A DNA stretch of 64,000 nt from Albidovulum sp. (GTDB lineage: Bacteria > Pseudomonadota > Alphaproteobacteria > Rhodobacterales > Rhodobacteraceae): the NCBI GenBank assembly GCA_026989275.1, contig JALSJQ010000011.1:1-64000 (forward strand), in the 5' to 3' direction. Numbering within the stretch: position 1 is the stretch's first letter; each line of letters begins with the position of its first letter. The notes under the pieces are model-generated. The model was given only the letters and a program-made list of their open reading frames with translations. It had not been told where the DNA came from and ran no database searches. A program made the position numbers and the translations under genes. Positions 26,083 through 35,609 of the stretch are shown here, in pieces.

Positions 26083-26712
26083 TCAAATGATCAACACCTG
26101 CGTGCCCACCTTCGTCAGCGCGAACAGATCCGCGATCTGGCTGTTGTAGAGGCCGATGCAGCCATTGGACGAGCGACGACCGATCTTTCGCGTGTCGTGG
26201 GTGCCGTGAATCCGGTAGTAACGCCAGGAGAGATAGAGCGCATGGGTGCCGAGCGGGTTCTTCGGTCCCGGGGGGATGTAATCGGGCCATTCGGGGTTGC
26301 GCCGTTTCATCGAGGGGGTCGGCCGCCAGCTCGGCCCCACCACCTTGCGCACCACCCGCGTCCGCCCCTTGCGGGTGAGCTCCTCGCTCATCGGCACCGA
26401 ACAGGGATAGAGCTTGTAGATGCTCTCGTCCTCGGACCAGAAATGCAGCGCCCGCGATTCGATATCGACGAGGATGGCGCCATTCTCGAGATCGGAGAAG
26501 TAGGGCCGCCAGTCGAGGGTCCGGAAGCCGGCGATGTTGTGGCGCACTGCCTCCCCCACCGGCTTCTCCATCTGCACCGTGTTCGGGAGCGGGGTGGGGG
26601 GTTGCGGATCTTCCGCCCTGAGCGGCGTGGCCAGCCCTCCGGCCGCTGCCATGCCGACGCCGAGCCCGATCGTGAAGCGGCGCCGTGTCAGACGGGAAGA
26701 GGAGATGGTCAT
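26083..26712 (-). CDS. L,D-transpeptidase (YkuD domain), Tat-exported
   Basis: 209 residues. The N-terminus has a twin-arginine signal (SRLTRRRFTIGLGVGMAAAGG), then a proline linker and the YkuD domain (about 75-209). The catalytic motif is IHGTHDTRKIGRRSSNGCIGLYN with His169 and Cys185. Such enzymes make 3-3 peptidoglycan crosslinks or attach proteins to peptidoglycan. The start has AGGAG 7 nt upstream. It is divergent from the CAP-domain lipoprotein. A longer frame to 26946 exists but lacks the export signal at its end. Confidence 0.92.
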   Translation of the reverse strand: MTISSSRLTRRRFTIGLGVGMAAAGGLATPLRAEDPQPPTPLPNTVQMEKPVGEAVRHNIAGFRTLDWRPYFSDLENGAILVDIESRALHFWSEDESIYKLYPCSVPMSEELTRKGRTRVVRKVVGPSWRPTPSMKRRNPEWPDYIPPGPKNPLGTHALYLSWRYYRIHGTHDTRKIGRRSSNGCIGLYNSQIADLFALTKVGTQVLII

Positions 26713-26749
26713 GGCTGCGCTCCTGTCCTCCGGGGATCGGTCTGGCCCA

Positions 26750-26778
26750 GACATAAGTCGAAGCCGGCGAATCTTCAA
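26750..26778 (-). promoter_or_regulatory. Promoter of the first L,D-transpeptidase gene
   Basis: Leftward TTGAAG (26778-26773), 17 nt, TATGTC (26755-26750), about 38 nt before the start codon. Spacing is canonical and both boxes are recognisable. Confidence 0.5.
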
Positions 26779-26833
26779 TTCACGCGTTCTTGATTGGCAA
26801 AATCGCCCCCTCTGCGGCCTTTTCGGGCGAGTT

Positions 26834-26855
26834 TCGACCGACCACGGCCGGTCGA
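26834..26855. promoter_or_regulatory. Dyad between the L,D-transpeptidase and CAP-protein genes
   Basis: TCGACCG at 26834-26840 and CGGTCGA at 26849-26855 form a perfect 7-N8-7 dyad about 70 nt before the CAP gene. It may be an operator or an RNA hairpin. No regulator is known from context. Confidence 0.35.
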
Positions 26856-26924
26856 TGCCTTCAAGGGGTTGCACCACGCGCCTTCCGAGGTCATCGTGCG
26901 GCCGCTGAGAACGAGGACAGACGC

Positions 26925-27518
26925 ATGATCCGGCTTGCCGCCGCATTGATGACCCTCTTCGCCCTCGGGGCGTGCACCGTCGAATCGACCCGTTCGCTCG
27001 GCGCCGACGGCCCGCCGCTGCCGCAGGCGAAAAAGATCGGCTATTTCGAGGCCCGGCGCATTCCGAAGAAGGTGCTCGCCGCCGTCAATGCCGTGCGGGA
27101 GGGCCGCGGGCTGGCGCCGCTCGCGCTCTCGCCCGAGCTCACCGCCGCCGCCATGACCCATTCCGAGGACATGGCCCGGCAGCAGCGGCCCTGGCATTTC
27201 GGCTCCGATGGATCTTCCCCGCCACAGCGCGTCGCCCGTGCCGGTTACACGGGGCGTCTCACCGGAGAGCTCGTTTCCGAGACCTTCGAACATGCCGAAG
27301 AAACCGTCGGCGCCTGGCTCGAGGATACGTTCACCCGGGAAGTCCTGCTCGACCCCGAAGCCCGGGAGATGGGAATCGGCTGGTATCAGGAGCCGAACCG
27401 CAAGATCTGGTGGACACTGGTTCTCGGCAATCCCGACCTGCCGCCTCTTGTGCCGGCCCCCGTGCCGCCGCCGCCTGCCGAGGACACGCGCGACGGCAAG
27501 CCCGTTCCCTCGAGCTGA
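26925..27518 (+). CDS. CAP-domain (SCP-like) lipoprotein
   Basis: 197 residues. A lipoprotein signal (LAAALMTLFALGAC) places Cys at about residue 17 as the lipidated residue. The CAP domain (about 45-175) has VNAVREGRGLAPLALSPELTAAAMTHSEDMARQQ, HFGSDGSSPPQRVARAGY and the late TREVLLDPEAREMGIG. A Pro-rich tail follows. Bacterial CAP proteins sit in the envelope with poorly known function; the His and Glu of the family cavity appear present (MTHSEDMA). It is convergent with the second L,D-transpeptidase gene, 40 nt apart. Confidence 0.88.
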   Translation: MIRLAAALMTLFALGACTVESTRSLGADGPPLPQAKKIGYFEARRIPKKVLAAVNAVREGRGLAPLALSPELTAAAMTHSEDMARQQRPWHFGSDGSSPPQRVARAGYTGRLTGELVSETFEHAEETVGAWLEDTFTREVLLDPEAREMGIGWYQEPNRKIWWTLVLGNPDLPPLVPAPVPPPPAEDTRDGKPVPSS

Positions 27519-27558
27519 AGGGGCATCGGCTCTCCGAAAGCCTCGAAGGACGAAAGCC

Positions 27559-28083
27559 TCAGGGGTAGATGTCGATCGGCGTGCCGATCTCGACCAGTCG
27601 ATAGATTTCCTCGATCTCCCGGTTGGAAACGGCGATGCAACCCGCCGTCCAGTCGCGCCGTCCCTTCAGAAGCCGGATGAGGAAAGGGCGGCCGTGGATG
27701 AAGATGTCGCCTCCCGGGCTCTTGCCGAGCCGCGCCGCCTCGGCCCGGTCGCGCGCGTTCGGATAGGAGATGCCGAGCGAGAGATGGTAGCGGGAATCGG
27801 GGTTCTTGCGGTCGATGACATAGCGCCCTTCGGGGGTGCGTCCATCTCCTTCCACCTTCTTGTCGCCCCTGGGCGCAAAGCCGAGATCGATGCTGTAGCG
27901 CCGCACGACCTTCTCGCCCGAAAGCAGATAGAGCCGCCGCCTGTGCTTGACGATCACCAGCCGGGTGATCTTCGGCGCGGAACCCGCGGATCCGTCGCCT
28001 TCCGGGCTCGGCCCGGCTCCGAGGGGGGCGGCCGACAGCACCAACCCTCCCGCGACCAGACCGATGAAGCGGCGCCGGTGCAT
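27559..28083 (-). CDS. L,D-transpeptidase (YkuD domain), second copy
   Basis: 174 residues. The N-terminus MHRRRFIGLVAGGLVLSAAPLGAG is a Tat-like or Sec signal. The YkuD domain runs from about 40 to the end: LVIVKHRRRLYLLSGEKVVRRYSI, PEGRYVIDRKNPDSRYHLSLGISYP, IHGRP (His130) and WTAGCIAVSN (Cys149). It is shorter and clearly different from the copy at 26083, closer to the ErfK/murein tetrapeptide type. TAGGAGGGG precedes the ATG. It starts 11 nt after the stop of the cation efflux gene, so the two probably share a transcript. Confidence 0.92.
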   Translation of the reverse strand: MHRRRFIGLVAGGLVLSAAPLGAGPSPEGDGSAGSAPKITRLVIVKHRRRLYLLSGEKVVRRYSIDLGFAPRGDKKVEGDGRTPEGRYVIDRKNPDSRYHLSLGISYPNARDRAEAARLGKSPGGDIFIHGRPFLIRLLKGRRDWTAGCIAVSNREIEEIYRLVEIGTPIDIYP

Positions 28084-28094
28084 CTTCGCCCCTC

Positions 28095-29063
28095 CTACCT
28101 GCATGGCTCGGCGATCGCAGGCGCATGGTGCCTTTCGCGGCCGCCATGGCCGATGGGGCGAACGGTTCGCGGCGCATGACGGGCGCATTCGAGCTCTAGC
28201 GTGGCGTGATCGATCGCGAAATCCCGGACAAGAAGCTCCTTGAGAGCTGCCTTGATGGCATCGCCTTCGCTCCAGCGCCCTTCCGAGAGGGTGACGCTGG
28301 CCGTCAGCGCCGGACGGCCTTCCTCCATCTCGAACAGATGCAGGTGGTGGACATTGGCGACCCCGTCCTGCGCCATCATCGCCGCCCGCACGGTTTCGGC
28401 ATCGATCCCCGGCGGCGTGCCGAGCATCAGAAGGCGGATCGTCGGGCCGATCTCGGCAAAGCCGTGGTAGAGCACATAGCCGGCGATGCCGAGCGTGGCG
28501 ATCGGGTCGGCGATGGTCCAGCCATAGCGCCAGACGAGGAAGCCCACCGCCAGCACCGCCACCGAGCCGAGCGCATCGGCCAGATTGTGCAGGAAGGCGG
28601 CGCGCATGTTGGCCGATCCCTCGACCATGCGCCCGATGAGAATCGCCGTGCCGACATCGATCACGAGGGCGATGCCCGCCACGATCATCACCGGCACGCC
28701 CGTCACCGGCTGGGGGTCGAGGAACCGCTGCACAGCCTCGCCCACGAGATAGAAGCCGATGGCCATCAGCGTGACGTAGTTGACGAGCGCCGCCACGCTC
28801 TCGGCCCGCCTGTAGCCGAAGGTCATGCCGAGATCTGCCGGCCGCCGGCCGATGCGCCGCGCCCCCCAGGCGATCACCAGCGAGGCGGCATCCGAAAGGT
28901 TGTGGACCGCATCCGCGATCATTGCCAGCGAACCCGACAGGATGCCGGCCGCGATCTGCACGAAGGTCAGCGCAACATTGAGCAGAATGGCGAAGACGAG
29001 CCGCCGGTCGCCGCTCTCGAGCGCCTGATGCGCATGGACGTGATGATGATGATCGTGTGGCAT
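28095..29063 (-). CDS. Cation diffusion facilitator (CzcD/ZitB type)
   Basis: 322 residues. A His-rich N-terminus (PHDHHHHVHAH) is followed by six membrane helices and a cytoplasmic C-terminal domain. The metal site residues are seen in helix II (MIADAVHNLSDA, HxxxD) and helix V (FLHNLADALGS, HxxxD), giving a His-Asp/His-Asp site typical of zinc exporters. These proteins exchange cytoplasmic Zn for protons. The last 30 residues are also His- and Arg-rich. Zinc is the most likely substrate, inferred from the site. Confidence 0.93.
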   Translation of the reverse strand: MPHDHHHHVHAHQALESGDRRLVFAILLNVALTFVQIAAGILSGSLAMIADAVHNLSDAASLVIAWGARRIGRRPADLGMTFGYRRAESVAALVNYVTLMAIGFYLVGEAVQRFLDPQPVTGVPVMIVAGIALVIDVGTAILIGRMVEGSANMRAAFLHNLADALGSVAVLAVGFLVWRYGWTIADPIATLGIAGYVLYHGFAEIGPTIRLLMLGTPPGIDAETVRAAMMAQDGVANVHHLHLFEMEEGRPALTASVTLSEGRWSEGDAIKAALKELLVRDFAIDHATLELECARHAPRTVRPIGHGGRERHHAPAIAEPCR

Positions 29064-29098
29064 GGGCTCTCCTTCGCGTTTCGGCGCCGCAACCCGGC

Positions 29099-30325
29099 CT
29101 ATTCGCCCGCCAGGCCGGCTTCGGCCTCGATCTCGGCCCGGCGCTTGCGCGCCCGTTCGGTGGCCGATTTCAGCTGCCCGCAGGCGGCCATGATGTCTTC
29201 GCCCCGCGGAGTGCGGATCGGCGACGCATAGCCGGCCTTGTAGATGATGTCGGCGAAGGCGCGGATCCGGTCCTGCTCGGAACGCTCATAGGGCGCACCG
29301 GGCCATGGGTTGAAGGGAATGAGGTTGATCTTGGCGGGAATGCCGGAGATCAGCTTCACGAGGCGGCGCGCATCCTCGTCGCTGTCATTGATCCCCTTGA
29401 GCATGACGTATTCGAAGGTGACGCGCTCGGAATTCGACAGCCTGGGATATTGCCGAAGCGCTTCGAGCAGGGTGGCGATGTTCCACTTCCTGTTGATCGG
29501 CACGAGCCTGTCGCGCACCTCGTCGGTAGTGGCGTGAAAGGAGATGGCGAGCATGCAGCCGATCTCGGCACCGGCCCGTTCGATCATCGGCACGACACCG
29601 GAGGTCGAAAGGGTGATTCGCCGCCGCGAGAGCGAGATGCCCTCATGGTCCATGGCGATCTTCATCGCGTCGCGGACATTCTCGAAATTGTAGAGCGGCT
29701 CGCCCATCCCCATCAGCACGATGTTCGAGACCAGCCGCGTCTCGTCCTTGGGATGGCGGCCGGGTTTCGGCCATTCGCCGAGATCGTCGCGCACCACCAT
29801 CACCTGACCGACGATCTCGCCCGCGGTCAGGTTGCGGACCAGCTTCTGGGTGCCGGTATGGCAGAAGGAGCAGGTCAGCGTGCAACCCACCTGGCTGGAG
29901 ACGCAGACCGTGCCCCGGTCCGCCTCGGGGATATAGACGGTCTCGATCTCGTGCCCGCCGGCAACGCGCAGCAGATACTTGCGCGTCCCGTCGGCCGAAA
30001 CCTGCCGGGAGACGATCTCGGGCACGGCGATGACGAAATTCTCGGCCAGCTTCGCGCGATAGTCCTTCGCGAGATTGGTCATGGCGGCGAAATCGCGCAC
30101 GCCCTTCTGGTAGATCCACTGCCAGAGCTGGCCGACGCGCATGCGCAGCTGCCGCTCGGGCGTGCCGATGGCGGCGAGCGCCTCGGCCAGCCGGTCGCGC
30201 GTGAGGCCGACGAGATTGCGGCGCCCGTCGGGCCGGACCGGCCTGCGGGGCAGGGCCACCACCTCGGGCGTGATCGGGGAGAGCTCCTTCCTCGCCATGC
30301 GGCTTTCGCCTTTCAGCTCGTTCAT
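29099..30325 (-). CDS. rlmN: Dual-specificity 23S rRNA A2503 / tRNA A37 methyltransferase RlmN
   Basis: 408-residue radical SAM enzyme that makes 2-methyladenosine at A2503 of 23S rRNA and A37 of some tRNAs. The cluster motif [11 protein letters not shown], the [15 protein letters not shown] segment, the [13 protein letters not shown] motif and the Cys-containing C-terminal [11 protein letters not shown] (acceptor Cys) are present. ATG 30325 has GAGGAAGCG upstream; a second ATG 27 nt later is possible. It follows the IalB-family gene on the same strand. Confidence 0.95.
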   Translation of the reverse strand: MNELKGESRMARKELSPITPEVVALPRRPVRPDGRRNLVGLTRDRLAEALAAIGTPERQLRMRVGQLWQWIYQKGVRDFAAMTNLAKDYRAKLAENFVIAVPEIVSRQVSADGTRKYLLRVAGGHEIETVYIPEADRGTVCVSSQVGCTLTCSFCHTGTQKLVRNLTAGEIVGQVMVVRDDLGEWPKPGRHPKDETRLVSNIVLMGMGEPLYNFENVRDAMKIAMDHEGISLSRRRITLSTSGVVPMIERAGAEIGCMLAISFHATTDEVRDRLVPINRKWNIATLLEALRQYPRLSNSERVTFEYVMLKGINDSDEDARRLVKLISGIPAKINLIPFNPWPGAPYERSEQDRIRAFADIIYKAGYASPIRTPRGEDIMAACGQLKSATERARKRRAEIEAEAGLAGE

Positions 30326-30434
30326 CTTCGCTTCCTCATGCACGACACCCCCGCCCGCGGCGAGGGTGCCCGATCATTCGCTTCCATCCGCCCCCCGCCG
30401 GAAGGCGCGGAAGAGCGTAACAGCCACGCCGCAC

Positions 30435-30980
30435 TCAGGCCGGGGGTTTCATGCCGCAGCGACGCGCCGCCTCGTTGAGCGCGGCGGTGAAACCGAGGAG
30501 CGAGAAGGTGTCCTCGGTGCGGGTGCCGCGCTTCGAGGTGCCGATGGCAACGGCCTTCACCCCGCGCTTGAAGGCCGCGATGATCCTCTTGTCGTCCTCG
30601 GGAGAGGGCGACCAGGCCCATTCCCCCTTGGTGAAGAGATCGGCGACCTTCTCGCCGTCCACCTCGAGCCGCACCAGCGCCCCGTCGGCGTAGGGATAAC
30701 CGCCGGTGAAGGACACCTCTCCCGCCGAGCCGCTCGACGGGCGGAAGGTGACGAAGAGCGCGGTCTTGCCCCGGCGGACATTGACCGGCCTGCCGCCACG
30801 GGTGTTGACCTGTTTCTCCGGCGTGGTGGTCGCCCAGCATTCGGTCGGGTTGCTGCCGACAAAGACCGCCCAGGCCTTTTCGGTAGCGACCCTGTTGGTG
30901 CTCTCCTGCGCCTCGGGCGCAGCCGCACCGGCCATGCCCAGCGCCACGCCAAGCATCATCGCAGCGAATTTTCGCATCAT
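30435..30980 (-). CDS. IalB-family (invasion-associated locus B) exported protein
   Basis: 181 residues. The signal peptide is MMRKFAAMMLGVALGMAGAAAPEA with cleavage near AQE. The mature part has AWAVFVGSNPTECWATTTPEKQVNTR, TALFVTFRPSSGSAGEVSFTGGYPYADG, FTKGEWAWSPSPEDDKRIIAAFKRG and DTFSLLGFTAALNEAARRC, which match IalB-family proteins of Rhodobacterales, where a pair of cysteines probably forms a disulfide. The family name comes from Bartonella; no invasion role is implied. AGGACGG precedes the start. Neighbour rlmN on the same strand fits the order seen in related genomes. Confidence 0.85.
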   Translation of the reverse strand: MMRKFAAMMLGVALGMAGAAAPEAQESTNRVATEKAWAVFVGSNPTECWATTTPEKQVNTRGGRPVNVRRGKTALFVTFRPSSGSAGEVSFTGGYPYADGALVRLEVDGEKVADLFTKGEWAWSPSPEDDKRIIAAFKRGVKAVAIGTSKRGTRTEDTFSLLGFTAALNEAARRCGMKPPA

Positions 30981-31448
30981 CCGTCCTGCCTCATCGCTTC
31001 TTCGGGCGACGTGCCGCCCTGCTGCTCCCGGGAATCCCGACCCTTCCCCCGTCCCGGCTGCCTGCAGGCGGAAACGGCCGGATACAACCTCCAGGGCCGG
31101 GGCCCCGGCACGATATGCGGCATGATACAGACAAGCGCACCGCCTTTCCACCCTCGGCAGACGCGGTGGCGCAGTCGTGCTCCGTCCCGCTTGCGATGGC
31201 CCTCGCGGCGGTGTATGGGCATGGCCATGAAGCACGCCGTCTTCATCATGGCCGATCGCGCCCGCCTGCCCTGGCGGTTCTTCGGCATGCGGATCTCCCT
31301 CCTTACCGGCCTTTGACGCGAACTTTCCCGCCGTGCCGCGCACCCCATCCATGCCGGCGGCACCGGCGCCGTCATGCAGCGGCGATCCGCGACCCGTGGC
31401 GCCCCCGTTTCACGCCATGCTCCGTTCAAGACACCCCGAGAGGATCCG
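30981..31448. other. 468-nt divergent gap upstream of leuC
   Basis: It must hold the promoters for the IalB gene (left) and leuCD (right). I see no strong promoter boxes; TTGACG near 31313 has no AT-rich -10 partner. A 33-codon frame at about 31216-31316 (ending ISLLTGL) has few leucine codons together and no attenuator hairpin, so it does not read as a leu leader. Composition is similar to coding DNA. A further uncharacterised small gene cannot be excluded. Confidence 0.4.
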
Positions 31449-32855
<1,407 letters not shown>

Positions 32856-32872
32856 GCGGAAGGACCAGCACC

Positions 32873-33496
32873 ATGGACAAGTTCATCACCCTCACGGGCA
32901 TTGCCGCGCCGCTGCCGCTGGTCAACGTCGATACCGACATGATCATCCCCAAGCAGTTCCTGAAGACCATCAGGCGCTCGGGGCTCGGCAAGGCGCTGTT
33001 CTACGAGATGCGCTATGACGAGAACGGCCATCCGAACCCGGATTTCATCCTCAACCGGGAGCCCTGGACCCGGGCCGAGATCCTGGTGGCGGGCGAGAAT
33101 TTCGGTTGCGGCTCGAGCCGCGAACATGCCCCCTGGGCGCTCAAGGATTTCGGCATTCGCTGCGTGATCGCCCCGTCCTTCGCCGACATCTTCTACAACA
33201 ACTGCTTCAAGAACGGCATCCTGCCGGTGGTGCTGCCGGAGGAGGCGGTCGAGAAGCTGATGGCGGACGCCGGCAAGGGCGGCAACGCCCGCATCACCGT
33301 CGATCTGCCGAACCAGACGGTGTCGGGCCCGGAGGGCGAAGTGTTCCGTTTCGAGATCGATCCCTTCCGCAAGCACTGCCTGCTCGAGGGGCTCGACGAC
33401 ATCGGCCTCACCCTGCAGAAGATCCACCACATCGATACCTACGAAGAGCGGCAGAAGGGTGCGATGCCCTGGCTCTGGGGCGAGAGCGCAGCCTGA
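32873..33496 (+). CDS. leuD: 3-isopropylmalate dehydratase small subunit
   Basis: 207 residues, the swivelling domain of the enzyme. It shows [19 protein letters not shown], the substrate-binding loop [30 protein letters not shown] and the C-terminal [18 protein letters not shown]. It is in operon with leuC and followed by a hairpin at 33520-33541. leuA is not in the window and leuB is at 21737 on the other strand. Confidence 0.97.
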   Translation: MDKFITLTGIAAPLPLVNVDTDMIIPKQFLKTIRRSGLGKALFYEMRYDENGHPNPDFILNREPWTRAEILVAGENFGCGSSREHAPWALKDFGIRCVIAPSFADIFYNNCFKNGILPVVLPEEAVEKLMADAGKGGNARITVDLPNQTVSGPEGEVFRFEIDPFRKHCLLEGLDDIGLTLQKIHHIDTYEERQKGAMPWLWGESAA

Positions 33497-33519
33497 ACGC
33501 CGCCCCGAGGCAAAGGACG

Positions 33520-33545
33520 GGGGCGCGGCAAGCCGCGCCCCTTCT
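33520..33545 (+). terminator. Terminator after leuCD
   Basis: GGGGCGCGGC (33520-33529) pairs perfectly with GCCGCGCCCC (33532-33541) around a 2-nt loop, then TTCTT. It starts 24 nt after the leuD stop. The T-run is short but the stem is very strong. Confidence 0.65.
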
Positions 33546-33549
33546 TGCG

Positions 33550-33571
33550 TTGCGGACAGGTTGCGGACAGA
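33550..33571 (+). repeat. Tandem 11-bp repeat
   Basis: TTGCGGACAGG at 33550-33560 is followed directly by TTGCGGACAGA at 33561-33571. It lies just after the leuD terminator, in the 339-nt leader of the membrane protein gene. Confidence 0.8.
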
Positions 33572-33607
33572 TGAGACGTCGGCCGCAAGGCAGGGCCGGT
33601 GCCCGCA

Positions 33608-33646
33608 GAAAATACCCCTTTTGCCCCATTTCCGGCCGAAAATACC
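33608..33646 (+). repeat. Pair of GAAAATACC repeats
   Basis: GAAAATACC occurs at 33608-33616 and again at 33638-33646, 30 bp apart, in AT-richer DNA between the leuD terminator and the membrane protein gene. Between them lies the near-palindrome ATTTCCGGCCGAAAAT. Function unknown. Confidence 0.6.
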
Positions 33647-33752
33647 ACACTTTCCGCCTTGCGGCGGTGGAACATACCGAGCCAGGGAATGGGCCCTCGC
33701 GCGAGCCCCCGGAAATCAAGGGGTTGACGAGAGGAGTTCGAGCGGGCCAGAA

Positions 33753-33846
33753 TTGGGCAGAAATCGGGCATAAAGGTGCCGAAAAACGGGCAGCGTGAGG
33801 GAGCCGCAAGAGCTCCGCAACGAGGTGATCGGGCAGTGATCGGGCA
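33753..33846 (+). repeat. Helically phased GGGCA repeats
   Basis: Five GGGCA copies on one strand start at 33755, 33766, 33788, 33831 and 33842, so the steps are 11, 22, 43 and 11 bp, close to whole DNA turns. Most read TCGGGCA or nearly so. The last two form an exact tandem GTGATCGGGCA (33825-33835, 33836-33846), which also gives two GTG codons in different frames. TTGACG (33724-33729), 18 nt, CAGAAT (33748-33753) is a candidate promoter overlapping the first copy. Confidence 0.65.
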
Positions 33847-34699
33847 ATTTGCCGGCGCAATCATTCGCGGCATGGCTGCGGCATCGGTGGTTCTGCTGCC
33901 GGCGCTCGTCCTTGCACCCGTATCGGGAGGGGAACCCCCCTACACCGCCTTGCTGGTGGCGCTGATCCTCGCGCTTCTGGTGACGACGGAATACCACTCC
34001 TCGCAACCGATCATCACCGAGTTTCGCGACGCGCCCCCCTATAACCTGCTCCGCTTCACCGTGCTCGTGCTCATCTTCGTCAGCGCAAGCCTCATGTTCC
34101 GCCATGCCCTGATCGGCGGTTCGGCGAAAGCCGACATGCTCTACGGGCTCGGCCTGCTCGTCGGCCTTGCCATGGATTTCCCCGGCAGTCCCGTGCGGCT
34201 GATGACGACCGTGCTTTCACAGGGGGCCGACCCGGCCTTCGCCCCGGTCATCACCGCCGCCGTCGGCATCGCCTATCTGGCGGGCCTTGTCGGGCTCGCA
34301 CTGTTCTCGATCCTGATCCATGCCGGGCTCTGGCCGGGGCGGCGCAAATCCTTCAACAAGTGGGTCAACCTGCCCAATCACGACTGGACCGCCCCCGGCA
34401 ACCGGCGCGACGGCCTCGTTCAGGATGCCCGGGTCAACATCATCTTCGGCTTCACCCTTCCCTTCCTGACGCCGCTTCTCCTCTCGGTCGTCCTGCACGA
34501 GGAGATCATGCGCCGGCTCGTCGGCCATCCGGCGGCGCTGGTGTGGATCATCGCCATGTGGAGCTTCCTGCCCTTCTCGCTTTTCATGCGGGGGCTGGCC
34601 TTGGGCGCCATTGCCGAGCTGTTCGCCGAGAAGGAACGCGGGGACACCCCGAAAAGGGAGGACGGGCAGGACGAGACCGAAAAGCTCGCCGCCGCGTGA
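33836..34699 (+). CDS. Multi-pass membrane protein of unknown function
   Basis: 287 residues from GTG 33836, with about seven hydrophobic helices: around 15-30, 36-55, 68-88, 100-115, 140-170, 205-228 and 240-275. A hydrophilic loop with RRKSFNKWVNLPNHDWTAPGNRRD lies between helices 5 and 6. The C-terminus is charged (EKERGDTPKREDGQDETEK). I do not recognise the family. GAGGTGATC precedes the chosen start; a GTG at 33776 would add 20 residues and an ATG at 33872 would remove 12. It is convergent with mtgA (12-nt gap). Its long repeat-rich leader suggests dedicated control. Confidence 0.75.
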   Translation: MIGQFAGAIIRGMAAASVVLLPALVLAPVSGGEPPYTALLVALILALLVTTEYHSSQPIITEFRDAPPYNLLRFTVLVLIFVSASLMFRHALIGGSAKADMLYGLGLLVGLAMDFPGSPVRLMTTVLSQGADPAFAPVITAAVGIAYLAGLVGLALFSILIHAGLWPGRRKSFNKWVNLPNHDWTAPGNRRDGLVQDARVNIIFGFTLPFLTPLLLSVVLHEEIMRRLVGHPAALVWIIAMWSFLPFSLFMRGLALGAIAELFAEKERGDTPKREDGQDETEKLAAA

Positions 34700-34711
34700 G
34701 CCGCGGTCGCG

Positions 34712-35440
34712 TCAGCGAAAGCAGGCGTCGCGCCCGTCACGGGCGATGGTGCGGGCGCCATCCTCGATCTGCCGCACCCGGACACGGAAACGCGGCGCAT
34801 TGCTCTTCGGGTCACGTCCTTTCGGATCGGGCAGCACCGCCGCGAGCCGCGCCGCCTCGCGCAGGGTGAGCCGTGCCGCCGGCTTGCCGAAACGGCGCCG
34901 CGCCGCAGCCTCGATGCCGAAAATCCCTTCGCCGAACTCGGCCCTGTCGAGATAGAGCTCGAGAATCCGGCGCTTGCCCCAGAAAAGCTCGACCAGCGGC
35001 GTGATCAGCGCCTCGAGCGCCTTGCGCGGCCATGAGCGCCCCTGCCAGAGAAAGACGTTCTTCACCGTCTGCTGGGTGATGGTCGAGGCGCCGCGTCGGC
35101 CGCCCGCGGCAATGGCCCGGCGCAGCTCGGCCATGTCGAAGCCGAAATGGCGACAGAAATTGGCATCCTCGGCCGCGACCACCGCCCGTCGGGCGGCAAG
35201 CGACACCTTATCGAGCGGCACCGGCCGATGATCGATCCGTCCGAGCCGCGCCGCCTCGCTGCGCATGTAAAGCCCCCGCGGCGGATCGACGAAGGCCGGC
35301 AGGGCGACGACGAGGAGCACGAAAGCGACGAGGAACGCGAACGCGGCAGGAAGCCACCGCCGCCACGGCCCGAACCCCGCTCCCCGTTTCTGCCGTTTCC
35401 CTGCCCTCGCCTTGCCGGGGCGGCCCTTTCGCCGTGCCAT
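34712..35440 (-). CDS. mtgA: Monofunctional peptidoglycan glycosyltransferase
   Basis: 242-residue GT51 enzyme that polymerises lipid II into glycan strands. A basic N-terminus and one membrane helix (about 30-50) lead to the catalytic domain. The motif AAEDANFCRHFGFD supplies catalytic Glu91; GGRRGASTITQQTVKN, KALEALITPLVELFWGKRRILELYLDRAEFG and EAARLAAVLPDP follow. No transpeptidase domain is present. It is a single gene between a convergent membrane protein and gltB. Confidence 0.95.
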   Translation of the reverse strand: MARRKGRPGKARAGKRQKRGAGFGPWRRWLPAAFAFLVAFVLLVVALPAFVDPPRGLYMRSEAARLGRIDHRPVPLDKVSLAARRAVVAAEDANFCRHFGFDMAELRRAIAAGGRRGASTITQQTVKNVFLWQGRSWPRKALEALITPLVELFWGKRRILELYLDRAEFGEGIFGIEAAARRRFGKPAARLTLREAARLAAVLPDPKGRDPKSNAPRFRVRVRQIEDGARTIARDGRDACFR

Positions 35441-35570
35441 CGGTTCCTCCTTCGTGCGCGATCATGCCCGAAGGAAAGGGCCGCCGGAAGCCCGCCGGCC
35501 GCCACCCCGCTTCCCTCCCCCGCGCCCGGTCCCGCCCTGGCAATGCTTGGCAGGGGCAGACAAGAGAGGC

Positions 35571-35586
35571 CCGGGACCGGCCCCGG
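35571..35586 (-). terminator. Possible weak terminator after gltB
   Basis: Leftward CCGGG (35586-35582) and CCCGG (35575-35571) form a short GC stem 24 nt after the gltB stop, followed by CTCTCTTGTCT. The T content is low, so confidence is limited. Confidence 0.3.
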
Positions 35587-35609
35587 ACCCCTCCTCGCTC
35601 GCCCCTCCC

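Noticed and set aside
31216-31316. 33-codon frame upstream of leuC as a leucine attenuator leader
   Set aside because: It has no run of leucine codons, no Shine-Dalgarno of note and no terminator/antiterminator hairpins before leuC.
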